The notes beneath the pieces were generated by a model, which was not told the origin of the DNA, made no database searches, and saw only the letters and a list, made by a program, of their open reading frames with translations. A stretch of DNA of 64,000 nt, from positions 12,187 through 76,186 of the forward strand of contig NZ_CBFIEO010000015.1 in NCBI RefSeq assembly GCF_965661665.1, given 5' to 3'. The translations under genes and the position numbers were made by a program. Each line of letters starts with the position of its first letter. Within the stretch, counting starts at the first letter, position 1. Positions 1-9,664 of the stretch are shown one piece after another. The DNA is from Cognatiyoonia sp965661665 (GTDB lineage: Bacteria; Pseudomonadota; Alphaproteobacteria; Rhodobacterales; Rhodobacteraceae).

Positions 1-1
1 T

Positions 2-694
2 AGCTTTCTTGTCTTCTCTGCCGTTACCACCCTCTGGCTCTGGCGCCGCCAGCCAGAGACACTGACGGCCGAGGACCGCCGTCCGCTGAACCCGACCAAA
101 CTCTGGGAAGCCACGAAAGAGGTTTTCGCAACCGAAACAACACGCCTGTCGATCATCGTGCAGACGCTGGGGTTCGGTATCCTCTTCTCAAGCTTGTCCT
201 CGATCCAGCAGATTTTCGACGTGGGCTTTGGGCGTGGCGACCATTTTCACCTATGGTTCGGCAGCATCGCGGTCATCGCGGCCAGTTCATCGCTGCTGAA
301 CGCGCGAATCGTGGGCAGCTACGGGATGCGCGCGATCATACGCCGTTCGTTTCAAGCAATGGTGCTGATCGCTGTCGTCATGCTGATCATGCAATTCTTA
401 GGCAGTGAGACGGTCCGCTTCTGGTCGTTCTACATCTTCATCTTGGGATGCTTCTTCAATGCTGGACTCACACTTGGCAATCTCAATGCCCTAGCGATGG
501 AGCCTTTGCCCCACATCGCGGGCCTCGCCGCAACCGCTGTCGCCGCCATTGGCACCGTCGGCTCCGTCCTCATCGCGATCCCTGTGGGCCTCGCCTTCAA
601 CGGCACACCAATCCCCTTAGGCTTCGCGGTTGTCATCCTAGCCACGCTTGCCTTTGCTATCACGAACAAGATCAAGCGACCGGGCGAAGATTAA
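2..694 (+). CDS. MFS transporter, C-terminal part (5' end outside window)
   Basis: The frame is open from the first bases of the window, so the start lies upstream. The visible 230 residues begin inside a transmembrane helix (SFLVFSAVTTLWLW), followed by a hydrophilic loop (about residues 16-45) and then roughly six hydrophobic helices ending in a short basic tail. This pattern is the second half of a 12-helix major facilitator permease, most like the Bcr/CflA drug-efflux group. The substrate cannot be told from this fragment. The stop overlaps the mfd stop on the other strand by a few bases, so the two genes converge. I am sure of a membrane transporter and less sure of the subfamily. Confidence 0.75.
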   Translation, partial: SFLVFSAVTTLWLWRRQPETLTAEDRRPLNPTKLWEATKEVFATETTRLSIIVQTLGFGILFSSLSSIQQIFDVGFGRGDHFHLWFGSIAVIAASSSLLNARIVGSYGMRAIIRRSFQAMVLIAVVMLIMQFLGSETVRFWSFYIFILGCFFNAGLTLGNLNALAMEPLPHIAGLAATAVAAIGTVGSVLIAIPVGLAFNGTPIPLGFAVVILATLAFAITNKIKRPGED

Positions 695-3600
695 CCGGCC
701 TTCCGCTTTCGCTCATCCGCCAACTTTTGGGCGAGATCGCGAGCGATGTTGAACGCGCCTTGGATTTTGTCCTTTTCCTTGGTCCAATCCCGTTTCACGA
801 CGATTTTGTTGTCCTTGATCTTTGCCAAACCGCGTTGATCGTTGATGAATTCGACCAACCCCTGCGGGCTTGCGAACTTATCGTTGTGAAATTGGATTGT
901 CGCGCCTTTCGGCCCTGCGTCGAGCTTGGCAATTCCCGCTTTCTTGCACATCGCCTTGATCCGTACGACCAGCATGAGGGAGTTCACTTCCTTCGGCAGT
1001 TTGCCAAAGCGGTCAATGAGTTCTGCCGCGAACCCTTCCAGCTCTACCTTGGTGCTGAGTTCTGATAAACGACGATAGAGGCCCAGACGGACATCCAGAT
1101 CCGGGATGTAATCCTCTGGAATAAGTACAGGAATCCCAAGGTTGATATTGGGTGCCCATTGTCCGTCATCGACGATCCCGTCGGCGGAGCCTGACTTGAT
1201 CGCGGCGATCTGCTCTTCCAGCATCTGTTGGTAAAGCTCGTAGCCTACCTCTTTCATCTGGCCGGACTGCTCTTCGCCCAGAAGATTGCCTGCCCCGCGA
1301 ATGTCGAGGTCTTGGGAGGCCAGCGTGAACCCTGCCCCCAATTTGTCGAGCGACCCCAACACCCGCAATCGTTTCTGCGCAGTGTCCGTCAATCGTTGGC
1401 GTGGCTTCGTGGTCAGATAGGCATAGGCACGGGTTTTAGACCGGCCAACACGGCCCCTGATCTGATAAAGCTGCGCCAAGCCGAACATATCTGCCGCCCA
1501 GATGATCATAGTATTCGCCGTTGGAATGTCGAGGCCGGATTCTACAATCGTGGTCGCCAGCAAAACGTCGTACTTGCCGTCGTAGAAAGCGTTCATCCGA
1601 TCATCCAACTCCCCCGCCGCCATCTGGCCGGTGGCGGTGATAAAGGACACTTCCGGCACCTGATCCCGCAGGAAGGCTTCCAGCTCTGGAATGTCGGAAA
1701 TGCGCGGCACGACAAAGAACGACTGCCCCCCGCGATAGTGTTCGCGCAGCAGAGCCTCCCGAATTGTGACGGTGTCAAATTCACTGACATAAGTGCGGAT
1801 CGCCAAGCGGTCGATCGGCGGTGTGCCAATGATCGACAAGTCCCGCACGCCAGAGAGCGAGAGTTGCAACGTCCGTGGGATCGGCGTTGCAGTCAGGGTC
1901 AACACATGCACATCCGTGCGCATCTGTTTCAACCGCTCTTTATGCTGTACCCCGAAATGCTGCTCTTCATCGATGATCAGCAAGCCAAGGTTTTTGAACC
2001 GAATGTTCTTGGCCAAAAGCGCATGGGTGCCCACGACAACATCCAACGTGCCTTTCGCCATCCCTTCCCGCGTTGAATTCGCATCCTTCGGGGACACAAA
2101 CCGCGACAGGGGCCTCACGTTCACGGGGAACCCACGGAACCGTTCCGCAAAGTTCTTGTAGTGCTGTCGCGCTAGGAGGGTCGTCGGCGCAATGATCGCC
2201 ACCTGGACGCCGGTCAATGCAGCGACAAAGGCCGCGCGGATGGCCACCTCCGTCTTGCCAAAGCCGACATCGCCGCAGATCAAGCGGTCCATCGGACGAC
2301 CGGAGGACATGTCGTTCATCACATCCTCGATCGCCTGAAGCTGATCGTCGGTTTCCACATAAGGGAACCGCGCAAGGAACTGATCCCAAAGCCCGTCCAT
2401 AGGCTCCATCACCGGCGCCGTGCGCAACTCCCGCTCTGCCGCGACACGGATCAGACGTTCTGCGATCTGACGGATGCGCTCTTTCAGCTTGGCTTTCTTG
2501 GCTTGCCATGCACCGCCACCTAGACGATCCAAAAGCCCCGTATCGTGACCGTACTTTGATAGCAGCTCGATATTCTCAACGGGCAGATAGAGCTTCGCCT
2601 GCTCTGCGTACTCTAGCAGTAAACACTCATGTGCGGCACCAAGGGCTGTCACCACCTCAAGCCCGACAAACCGCCCAACGCCGTGATCGACGTGAACCGC
2701 TAAATCACCGGGAGCGAGCGACGTGGCTTCCGTTAGGAAGTTCTTCGCCTGTCGCTTCCGCTTCGTCTGCCGGATCAGGCGGTCGCCCAAGACGTCCTGT
2801 TCTGAAATCACCGTCAGCCCAGGCGCTTCAAACCCCGCATCCAAGGCCCAGACCGCCAGATGCAAGCCCGCCTTTCCGATGCGAGAAAAGTCAGTGATGG
2901 GGATCGCCTCTGCGATACCTTCATCCTCGATCAATCCCGTCAGGCGTTCGCGCGCGCCGTCAGAATAGCATGCAATCACAACTGGCCCATCCGCCAACCG
3001 CGCCTTCACATGAGAGGCCAAACTGCCGAACAGGCTGACCTGTTCTTGCTGGCGCTCTGGCGCAAAGTTCCGCCCCGGACGCCCGCCGGCATCCGTAACA
3101 CCGGGCCCTGTTGCCTGAGGCAAAGGTGCAAACTGGATGACCCGCGCTTCGGTCAAGGCCGCATCCCACGCGGCATCATCCAAATAAAGCAGCTTCGGCG
3201 GTGCAGGCTTATAGACCGTGTCCATCCGCGACTTTTGCTCAAGTGCGTGTATGCGCGTGCCGTATTGATCTTCGATCGCCTCCCAGCGGGCCAACCGGCT
3301 TGGATCAACCTGATAGTCAAGGCTGACCGTCACACCTGGCAAGTAGTCAAAGAGCGTCTCCAGATCGTCTTGAAAGAAACTCAGCCAATGTTCCACACCT
3401 GCATGCTTCCGACCCGCTGACACTGCTTCATAAAGCGGATCGTCCGTACCAGCCGCGCCAAACTCGATGCGATAGTTCTGCCGAAACCGCGTGATCGCTG
3501 CCTCATCGAGAACAACCTCGGACACGGGCGCCAGTTCGATCTCGGTCAGTTTTTCGGTGGTGCGCTGCGTAACGGGATCAAACCGCCGCGCGCCATCCAA

Positions 3601-4143
3601 CACGTCACCGAAAAGGTCCAACCTTATGGGCCCTGTCTGGCCTGGCGGGAAGATATCAATGATCCCACCCCGAACAGCGTAATCCCCCGGCTCCATCACC
3701 GTAGGGCTTTGCGTAAAACCCATCCGCACAAGGAAGGACTTCAACCCATCCTCATCCATGCGCTTGCCAACCGTGGCGGAAAACGCGGCCTCTTTAAGCA
3801 AGGACCGCGGTGGCACCTTCTGCGTCGCAGCGTTCACCGTGGTCAGCAGGATGTATTGATGCGGCATCCCATGCACCAATCCGGCCAGGGTGGCCATCCG
3901 CGCCGCCGACACATCCGCGTTAGGCGACACACGGTCGTAAGGCAAACAATCCCACGCCGGAAACACGACAACAGGCACATCCGGCGCAAGGAACGCCAAA
4001 GCAGCCTGCATCGCTGCCAACCGCTTATCATCGCGGGCGACATGGCACACCGGCCCGCCGCTTTTGCCCATCTCTTCCAAGATGACTTGCGCATCAAAGC
4101 CTTCCGGCGCACCGCTAATGGTAGTTTTCTTCACTGCTGACAT
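691..4143 (-). CDS. mfd: Transcription-repair coupling factor Mfd
   Basis: At 1150 residues this is the normal length for Mfd, the ATP-driven translocase that removes RNA polymerase stalled at DNA damage and recruits UvrA. The order of parts fits. A UvrB-like N-terminal region contains PAWDCLPYDRVSP. The RNA-polymerase-interaction domain is near residues 485-545 (HVDHGVGRF and following). The helicase motor has Walker A GDVGFGKTEVA near residue 625, a DEEQ box near residue 725 and the TATPIPRTL motif, followed by RGRVGR and a C-terminal TRCF domain. No damage is visible. It converges on the MFS gene and is followed upstream, in the same orientation, by a small membrane protein gene. Confidence 0.97.
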   Translation of the reverse strand: MSAVKKTTISGAPEGFDAQVILEEMGKSGGPVCHVARDDKRLAAMQAALAFLAPDVPVVVFPAWDCLPYDRVSPNADVSAARMATLAGLVHGMPHQYILLTTVNAATQKVPPRSLLKEAAFSATVGKRMDEDGLKSFLVRMGFTQSPTVMEPGDYAVRGGIIDIFPPGQTGPIRLDLFGDVLDGARRFDPVTQRTTEKLTEIELAPVSEVVLDEAAITRFRQNYRIEFGAAGTDDPLYEAVSAGRKHAGVEHWLSFFQDDLETLFDYLPGVTVSLDYQVDPSRLARWEAIEDQYGTRIHALEQKSRMDTVYKPAPPKLLYLDDAAWDAALTEARVIQFAPLPQATGPGVTDAGGRPGRNFAPERQQEQVSLFGSLASHVKARLADGPVVIACYSDGARERLTGLIEDEGIAEAIPITDFSRIGKAGLHLAVWALDAGFEAPGLTVISEQDVLGDRLIRQTKRKRQAKNFLTEATSLAPGDLAVHVDHGVGRFVGLEVVTALGAAHECLLLEYAEQAKLYLPVENIELLSKYGHDTGLLDRLGGGAWQAKKAKLKERIRQIAERLIRVAAERELRTAPVMEPMDGLWDQFLARFPYVETDDQLQAIEDVMNDMSSGRPMDRLICGDVGFGKTEVAIRAAFVAALTGVQVAIIAPTTLLARQHYKNFAERFRGFPVNVRPLSRFVSPKDANSTREGMAKGTLDVVVGTHALLAKNIRFKNLGLLIIDEEQHFGVQHKERLKQMRTDVHVLTLTATPIPRTLQLSLSGVRDLSIIGTPPIDRLAIRTYVSEFDTVTIREALLREHYRGGQSFFVVPRISDIPELEAFLRDQVPEVSFITATGQMAAGELDDRMNAFYDGKYDVLLATTIVESGLDIPTANTMIIWAADMFGLAQLYQIRGRVGRSKTRAYAYLTTKPRQRLTDTAQKRLRVLGSLDKLGAGFTLASQDLDIRGAGNLLGEEQSGQMKEVGYELYQQMLEEQIAAIKSGSADGIVDDGQWAPNINLGIPVLIPEDYIPDLDVRLGLYRRLSELSTKVELEGFAAELIDRFGKLPKEVNSLMLVVRIKAMCKKAGIAKLDAGPKGATIQFHNDKFASPQGLVEFINDQRGLAKIKDNKIVVKRDWTKEKDKIQGAFNIARDLAQKLADERKRKAG

Positions 4144-4179
4144 GCGACGCGACCTATGCGAGCCTGCGCAGGTGTCAAG

Positions 4180-4707
4180 TTAAAGAAACCTGACAACATC
4201 AAGGTTTTGGTACATTCCAAACATCGCTGTGAAAAAGATCGCGATGATCCCGACGACCTGCGTCTTCAATCTGTGCCAAAACAGGGCGGAGATCAACTCT
4301 TTACCCTTCGGCTGCGCCTCATTCATCACATAAGCAGTGTGCATACTGATCCCAAGGACAAAGGACAGCGGCAGTGCGAGTAAGAAAATCGCCTGCGCCA
4401 GTTCAAACCAGTAATAAAAGGCAATCAAGCCAAGCGCTGTCAGCAGGAAATAGATGAAACCAACCAAGAAGGCGCCGGCTGTTTGGTTTATATGCACCAA
4501 ACGGTTCACGTTCACCCGTGCGATATCCTCCAAATCACGCATCCCTTGCCCCGTTTCATCGCGGCGGGCACGCTGGATCAAGTCATTAGGCACGCCCAGC
4601 ACAAAATGACTCACAGACGACCATACGACCGCAACCGCCATCCAATACCAGATGGAGGAAAAGGATCGCAGTTCGATGACTTGAAAGAGAGCTGTGGTCC
4701 AGTCCAC
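4180..4707 (-). CDS. Four-helix membrane protein (annotated in some Rhodobacterales as component of SufBCD complex)
   Basis: A 175-residue protein with about four hydrophobic segments: one near SIWYWMAVAVVWSSV, two in the middle (FLVGFIYFLLTALGLIAFYYW, then a segment ending in SFVLGISMHTAYV) and one at the C-terminus. From memory, close relatives in Rhodobacterales carry the label 'component of SufBCD complex', but nothing in the sequence shows an Fe-S role. I chose a GTG start at 4707 (VDWTTALFQ) with AGGA about 10 bases upstream. A longer reading to 4806 would run into the divergent hemB leader and adds a residue stretch of poor quality. It lies 36 bases upstream of mfd on the same strand. 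Confidence 0.6.
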   Translation of the reverse strand: MDWTTALFQVIELRSFSSIWYWMAVAVVWSSVSHFVLGVPNDLIQRARRDETGQGMRDLEDIARVNVNRLVHINQTAGAFLVGFIYFLLTALGLIAFYYWFELAQAIFLLALPLSFVLGISMHTAYVMNEAQPKGKELISALFWHRLKTQVVGIIAIFFTAMFGMYQNLDVVRFL

Positions 4708-4832
4708 CCGAGGGGTCCTACTGTGCGGTTCGTTGCGTTCGGCGGACACTAGCGTCAGCGCCGCCAATTGCCTAGCCTTGGCAAGCAGGAAAATCCGTGC
4801 GACCAACGCTTTGTGACCAGAAAGGCCCTAAT

Positions 4833-5831
4833 ATGAAACCGACCGTCGCCCCTTTTCCCTCCATGCGGTTCCGCCGGATGCGGCAATCGCCTGCACTCAG
4901 AGCCTTGTCAGGGCAAAACAGGCTGACGGTTGAGGATTTGATTTGGCCGATTTTCGTCATGGACGGCAAAGATGACGAAACACCAATCCCCTCCATGTCC
5001 GGTGTCACACGCAAAACCGTCGATCGCGCGGTCACTGCCGCGAAAGAGGCGCACACCTTGGGCATCCCTGCGATTTGCATCTTTCCTTACACCTCGATGG
5101 AGGCGCGGACCGAAGACTGCGCCATGGCGTGGAATCCCAACAATGTCAGCAACCGTGCGATCCGCGCGATCAAAGACGCAGTGCCCGATATTGCGATCAT
5201 GACCGACATCGCGCTCGACCCCTATAACATCAACGGCCACGACGGCTTTGTCGACGACGGAGAGATCGTCAACGACCGCACGGTTGAAGCGCTGGTCAAA
5301 ATGGCCATCGCTCAGGCTGAAGCTGGTGCCGATATCCTCGGCCCCTCTGACATGATGGATGGGCGCATCGGCGCGATCCGCTCGGCGCTCGAGTCCAATG
5401 GCCACCAAAACGTCACCATTCTCAGCTACACCGCCAAATACGCCTCTAGCTTTTACGGCCCATTCCGTGATGCGGTTGGCGCAAGCTCTGCGCTCACAGG
5501 CGATAAAAACACCTACCAAATGGACCCTGCCAATTCAGACGAAGCACTCCGCCTTGTGGAACGCGACCTGATGGAAGGCGCAGATATGGTGATGGTGAAA
5601 CCTGGGATGCCATACCTCGATATCTGTCGCCGCGTGAAAGACAGTTTTGGCGTACCGACCTACGCCTACCAAGTCAGCGGCGAATACGCGATGCTGATGG
5701 CCGCCGTACAAAACGGCTGGCTCGATGGGGACAAAGTGATAGCTGAGAGTCTTTTGTGTTTTAAAAGAGCGGGTTGCGACGGCATCCTCACCTACTTTGC
5801 ACCACGGGTGGCGAAAGCGCTGAATGGGTAA
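4833..5831 (+). CDS. hemB: Delta-aminolevulinic acid dehydratase (porphobilinogen synthase)
   Basis: HemB (332 residues) condenses two 5-aminolevulinate molecules to porphobilinogen in the heme and bacteriochlorophyll pathway. The sequence shows the first active-site lysine region (ILSYTAKYASSFYGPFRDA), the second (MVMVKPGMPYLD) and the YQVSGEYAMLMAA motif. The metal-site stretch is the Asp-rich form (DIALDPYNINGHDG) instead of the Cys-rich zinc form, as in other alphaproteobacteria with Mg-dependent enzymes. I start at MKPTVAPFPS. An upstream in-frame ATG at 4797 adds 12 residues that overlap the divergent gene's leader. A hairpin terminator follows at 5868. Confidence 0.96.
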   Translation: MKPTVAPFPSMRFRRMRQSPALRALSGQNRLTVEDLIWPIFVMDGKDDETPIPSMSGVTRKTVDRAVTAAKEAHTLGIPAICIFPYTSMEARTEDCAMAWNPNNVSNRAIRAIKDAVPDIAIMTDIALDPYNINGHDGFVDDGEIVNDRTVEALVKMAIAQAEAGADILGPSDMMDGRIGAIRSALESNGHQNVTILSYTAKYASSFYGPFRDAVGASSALTGDKNTYQMDPANSDEALRLVERDLMEGADMVMVKPGMPYLDICRRVKDSFGVPTYAYQVSGEYAMLMAAVQNGWLDGDKVIAESLLCFKRAGCDGILTYFAPRVAKALNG

Positions 5832-5867
5832 CGCCGCAAAATCGACTACCACCACATCTTGCGCGTG

Positions 5868-5888
5868 ACAGTGCCGACGGCACTGTTT
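5868..5888 (+). terminator. Probable intrinsic terminator of hemB
   Basis: An 8-bp perfect stem (ACAGTGCC / GGCACTGT) with a three-base loop, followed by TTTATAAA. It sits 37 bases after the hemB stop. The T-run is short, so termination strength is uncertain. Confidence 0.55.
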
Positions 5889-5943
5889 ATAAAGTTGCTA
5901 AGAGGGCAAAAGCCCCAATATCGGCAGTATAAGGCATATTCAG

Positions 5944-6498
5944 ATGACAAACTTCAGTAGACGCAGCTTTGCGCTTGGGGCGGCTGCACTTCCTTTGGCA
6001 GCCTGCGGCAACGGCATTGGTGGCAGTGGCGCCGCGATGATTGATGCCCGCGTGGCCGAAACACTCAACTTCCTCTACGCCAACTACCCTGGCATGCAGG
6101 ACCTTGCTGATCGGTCAGCAGGTCAACTTGTAATGCCCCTTGTATCCGAAATTGGATTGGGTTTTGGCGCGTCCTTCGGGCGTGGTGCCCTGCGCGTTGG
6201 CGACAGTAGTGTGGACTACTACAGCGCCGCCTCCGCCTCCGCTGGTCTCCAAATTGGCGCACAACAGTTCAGCCACGTGCTGTTCTTCATGACATCTGAC
6301 GCACTGATGGATTTCCGCACGTCTGACGGCTGGGCCGCTGGCGCTGATCTTGAGTACGCCATCGCGGAACAAGGTGAAGTCTTGCGGGCAGACACGACAA
6401 CCTCCCTGTCCCCTGTGGTTGCGCTGGTCTTTGGTCAGGCGGGCCTGCGGATCGGCGCAACACTTGAGGGCACTAAATATACCCGCATCATCCCATAA
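5944..6498 (+). CDS. YSC84/SYLF-domain lipoprotein
   Basis: A 184-residue exported protein. The N-terminus has two arginines (SRRSF), a short hydrophobic stretch and a lipobox (LPLAAC), predicting a diacylated Cys near residue 21 and periplasmic membrane anchoring. The rest matches the SYLF (Ysc84) lipid-binding fold: GLGFGASFGRGALRV, then YYSAASASAGLQIGAQQFSHVLFFMT, then VVALVFGQAGLRIGATLEGTKYTRI near the end. These proteins bind phosphoinositides in eukaryotes, but the bacterial role is not settled. It is a single gene, followed on the opposite strand by a broken yceI. Confidence 0.85.
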   Translation: MTNFSRRSFALGAAALPLAACGNGIGGSGAAMIDARVAETLNFLYANYPGMQDLADRSAGQLVMPLVSEIGLGFGASFGRGALRVGDSSVDYYSAASASAGLQIGAQQFSHVLFFMTSDALMDFRTSDGWAAGADLEYAIAEQGEVLRADTTTSLSPVVALVFGQAGLRIGATLEGTKYTRIIP

Positions 6499-6505
6499 TC
6501 TGGGA

Positions 6506-7078
6506 TCACACAGCGGCGACTGAGACGACGACGTTCAACCCAATTTTGGTTCAGACAAGATTGGCATCTCCGGAGGCCCCAAATTCGTTTCGGTCCAAAT
6601 CGCCGGTGATGTGAAGCACAAGAGTGCTCAAATCGCCCATATCGCTGCCCCGTTCGCGGTAGATGCGCGCGTCCAGTGTGACCGGTCGCACGACACCCTG
6701 AAGCGTCAAATTGCCTTCGAACGTGGCCCCGATCCCTGACCGCGTCACTCGCGACCTCTCAAAAGTTGCCCGCGGATTCTGCGTGGTCGACAGAACCGCC
6801 TCAGAGCGCACAGCTTCCGTCAACTTGCCAAAACCTGCATGCGTCCCTGTCATATGAAACATCACAAAAACCTATGATCGGCTCAGATTGTCAAAATCAA
6901 TCACCATATCGGCCGCCGCAATCGGTATCTCCCCCTGAAATTCTGACCATTGCAGATTGTTGGTGAACCCGATGCGAGAGTCGTCAATTTTCAGCGTGTA
7001 GCTTTGTGGCGCAGCTCCTGCTGGCACGGTCTAAAAACCGACAAAAGCAGGCAGCGCGATTCTCCAAAACGGCATCAT
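6506..7078 (-). pseudogene. YceI-family periplasmic protein, broken by three in-frame stops
   Basis: Read from ATG 7078 (or 7075), just after a perfect GGAGGT, one continuous 191-codon frame encodes a signal peptide (MMPFWRIALPAFVGF), the YceI N-terminal strand region (YTLKIDDSRIGFT), a middle part (GFGKLTEAVRSEAVLSTTQNP), LTLQGVVRPVTLDARIYR and the closing RNEFGASG. The frame is interrupted by TAG at 7031-7033, TAG at 6872-6874 and TGA at 6551-6553, with no indel needed. The last stop falls in the usual NLVG segment, and homology continues after it (TKIGLNVVVSV) to a TGA at 6506. YceI proteins are lipocalin-like isoprenoid-binding periplasmic proteins. The longest open piece is the C-terminal 104 codons, which lacks the export signal. 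Confidence 0.85.
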
Positions 7079-7239
7079 CCACCTCCAAGCAATCGGACGC
7101 TATTATTCTGCACTCTGATCACGGCCCACTAAAATACATGTGAACGCACACGTGAATGAAAATCGACACAACTGGTCGGTTGAGAACAAGAATCTGCCCA
7201 TGGGAGATTCAGACTGACCAAAACGATGGAGGTCACAAA

Positions 7240-9645
7240 ATGAAAACCAACACGCGCGTGGTCGTTATTGGCGGAGGCGTTGTCGGATGTTCGGTCCTCT
7301 ATCACCTGACAAAACTCGGCTGGTCCGATGTCATGCTCCTCGATCGGTCAGAGCTGACCTCCGGCTCTACCTGGCACGCGGCGGGCGGCTTCCACACCTT
7401 GAACGGCGACACCAATATGGCTGCGCTGCAGGGGTACACCATTAACCTCTATCAAGAGCTGGAAAAGATCACCGGCATGTCCTGCGGTCTGCACCACGTC
7501 GGCGGTCTGACCCTTGCCGATAATCAAGACCGCTTTGACATGCTCGTCGCAGAACGGGCCAAGCATCGCTACATGGGCCTTGACACCCACATTGTTGGGC
7601 CGGACGAGATCAAGAAGATGGCCCCGATCACCAATACGGACGGGATCATCGGGGCGCTGTATGATCCGCTCGACGGGCACCTCGACCCGTCGGGCACCAC
7701 CCACGCTTATGCCAAAGCCGCGCGGATGGGTGGGGCGACGGTAAAAATCCACACGATGGTCAAAGAAACCAACCAGCGTTCCGACGGCACATGGGACGTG
7801 GTGACGGACAGAGGGACCATTCACACCGAACATGTGGTCAACGCAGGTGGGCTTTGGGCGCGTGAAGTTGCGGCAATGGCAGGCATCTATGCGCCGCTGC
7901 ACCCGATGGAGCATCAATACATCGTCACCGATGAGATTCCCGAGATTTACGAACGCGACGAAGAGCATCCGCATATCATCGATCCTGGTGGAGAAAGCTA
8001 TCTCAGGCAGGAAGGCCGCGGCCTGTGTATAGGGTTCTACGAAAAGCCCTGCAAACCGTGGGCGGTCGACGGCACCCCTTGGACTTTCGGGCATGAACTT
8101 TTGCCGGACAACCTCGACAAGATCGAAAACTCCATTAACTTTGCCTACCGCCGCTTCCCGATCCTCGAACGCTCCGGCGTCAAAACGGTGATCCACGGTC
8201 CGTTCACCTTTGCTCCTGACGGCAACCCGCTTGTTGGCCCCGTCCCCGGCGTGCGGAACTACTGGTCCGCTTGCGGTGTTATGGCGGGCTTCAGCCAAGG
8301 CGGCGGTGTTGGGCTGATGCTGGCGCAATGGATGATTGAAGGCGAGTGCGAGCGCGATGTCACCGCTCTTGACGTCGCGCGCTACGGCAAGTGGATCACG
8401 AAAGGCTATACCCGTCCAAAAGTGATTGAGAACTACCAAAACCGTTTCTCTGTCAGCTACCCAAACGAAGAACTGCCCGCCGCCCGTCCGCACCGCACCA
8501 CGGCGATGTATGACATTTTCAAAGATCTTGGCGCTGTCTTTGGCCATCAGTTCGGGCTTGAGGTGCCCAATTACTTTGCTCAAGGCGATGAACCGACGTA
8601 CGAAACACCCTCCTTCCGCCGGTCGGACGCTTTTGAGGCTGTGGGGCGTGAAGTGCGTGCCGTCCGCGACAGCGTCGGCATCAACGAAATCCAGAATTTC
8701 GGCAAATTCGCCATCACGGGGCCAAACGCCCGGGCATGGCTCGACAAAATCATGGCAGGTCGCCTTCCGCAGCCTGGCCGGATCACACTCACCCCAATGC
8801 TGACGCCCAAAGGCAAGCTGATGGGCGACTTCACCGTGAGCTGTCTTGAGGAAGGTAACTTCCAACTCACCGCCAGCTACGGCTATCAAGAGGCGCACTA
8901 CCGCTGGTTCCTGCAACACTTTGAGGACGGCGTGCAGGTCCGAAATGTCAGTGACCGCCGGACGGGTTTTCAGATCGCGGGGCCGAAATCACGCGATCTG
9001 CTCGCCGCCTGCACACGCGACGCGACAGACCTCAAATTCCGCGACGTGCGGCAAATGACCATTGGGCAAGTGACCTGCACTGTGCAGCAAGTCAGCTACA
9101 CTGGCGACCTTGGATTTGAGATTTATTGCGACCCGATGGATCAGCGTCAGCTGTGGCACACCCTTTGGGACGCGGGCCAACCGATGAACATCACACCGTT
9201 TGGGATGCGCACAATGATGTCGCTCCGCCTTGATCGGTTGTTCGGGTCTTGGTTGCGGGAGTTTTCACCTGATTACACCGCCGCCGAAACTGGCATCGAC
9301 CGTTTCATACAATGGTCCAAGAACACCGATTTCATCGGTCGTGCAGCGGCCGAGGCTGAACGCGCCAACCCACCGGCCCGCACCTCCGTTGCGTTTGAGG
9401 TGGACGCCAACGACGCCGACGTCACAGCTTATGAACCGGTCTTTATCGACGGCGAAGTCGTGGGCTTCTGCACCTCCGGCGGCTACAGTCACCACACACA
9501 GAGATCCATTGCCCTTGCTCTCATCCCGCGCGACAAGGCGAAGGACGGGCTGGAGGCGGAGATCGAAATCCTTGGCAAGATGTGCAAAGCACGACTGATC
9601 ACGTCCCCGCTATTTGAGCCAAAAGGTATCGTCACCACGGGTTAG
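7240..9645 (+). CDS. FAD-dependent dimethylglycine/sarcosine dehydrogenase-like protein with GcvT domain
   Basis: An 801-residue two-domain enzyme. Residues about 5-370 form a DAO-type FAD domain (dinucleotide motif VVVIGGGVVGCSVLYHL) with the STWHAAGG motif. The His at about residue 46 is the one that carries covalent FAD in dimethylglycine and sarcosine dehydrogenases. A central FAO_M-type segment follows. The C-terminal half is a GcvT/tetrahydrofolate-binding domain (KFAITGPNARAWLDKIM, YTGDLGFEIYCDP, GMRTMMSLRLDR). The expected reaction is oxidative N-demethylation, with the C1 unit passed to tetrahydrofolate. The start is set by GGAGGT seven bases before the ATG; an upstream in-frame ATG at 7156 lacks this. 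The exact methylamine substrate is not determined. Confidence 0.9.
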   Translation: MKTNTRVVVIGGGVVGCSVLYHLTKLGWSDVMLLDRSELTSGSTWHAAGGFHTLNGDTNMAALQGYTINLYQELEKITGMSCGLHHVGGLTLADNQDRFDMLVAERAKHRYMGLDTHIVGPDEIKKMAPITNTDGIIGALYDPLDGHLDPSGTTHAYAKAARMGGATVKIHTMVKETNQRSDGTWDVVTDRGTIHTEHVVNAGGLWAREVAAMAGIYAPLHPMEHQYIVTDEIPEIYERDEEHPHIIDPGGESYLRQEGRGLCIGFYEKPCKPWAVDGTPWTFGHELLPDNLDKIENSINFAYRRFPILERSGVKTVIHGPFTFAPDGNPLVGPVPGVRNYWSACGVMAGFSQGGGVGLMLAQWMIEGECERDVTALDVARYGKWITKGYTRPKVIENYQNRFSVSYPNEELPAARPHRTTAMYDIFKDLGAVFGHQFGLEVPNYFAQGDEPTYETPSFRRSDAFEAVGREVRAVRDSVGINEIQNFGKFAITGPNARAWLDKIMAGRLPQPGRITLTPMLTPKGKLMGDFTVSCLEEGNFQLTASYGYQEAHYRWFLQHFEDGVQVRNVSDRRTGFQIAGPKSRDLLAACTRDATDLKFRDVRQMTIGQVTCTVQQVSYTGDLGFEIYCDPMDQRQLWHTLWDAGQPMNITPFGMRTMMSLRLDRLFGSWLREFSPDYTAAETGIDRFIQWSKNTDFIGRAAAEAERANPPARTSVAFEVDANDADVTAYEPVFIDGEVVGFCTSGGYSHHTQRSIALALIPRDKAKDGLEAEIEILGKMCKARLITSPLFEPKGIVTTG

Positions 9646-9664
9646 AGGCACTAGATTCTATCCA

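Noticed and set aside
691..4143. Several long frames inside mfd, dimethylglycine-type dehydrogenase and gyrA on the opposite strand
   Set aside because: GC-rich coding DNA gives long antisense frames; none has domain signatures.
4797..4832. Longer hemB starting at 4797
   Set aside because: The extra 12 residues have no homology and would overlap the divergent gene's leader; MKPT at 4833 fits the family.
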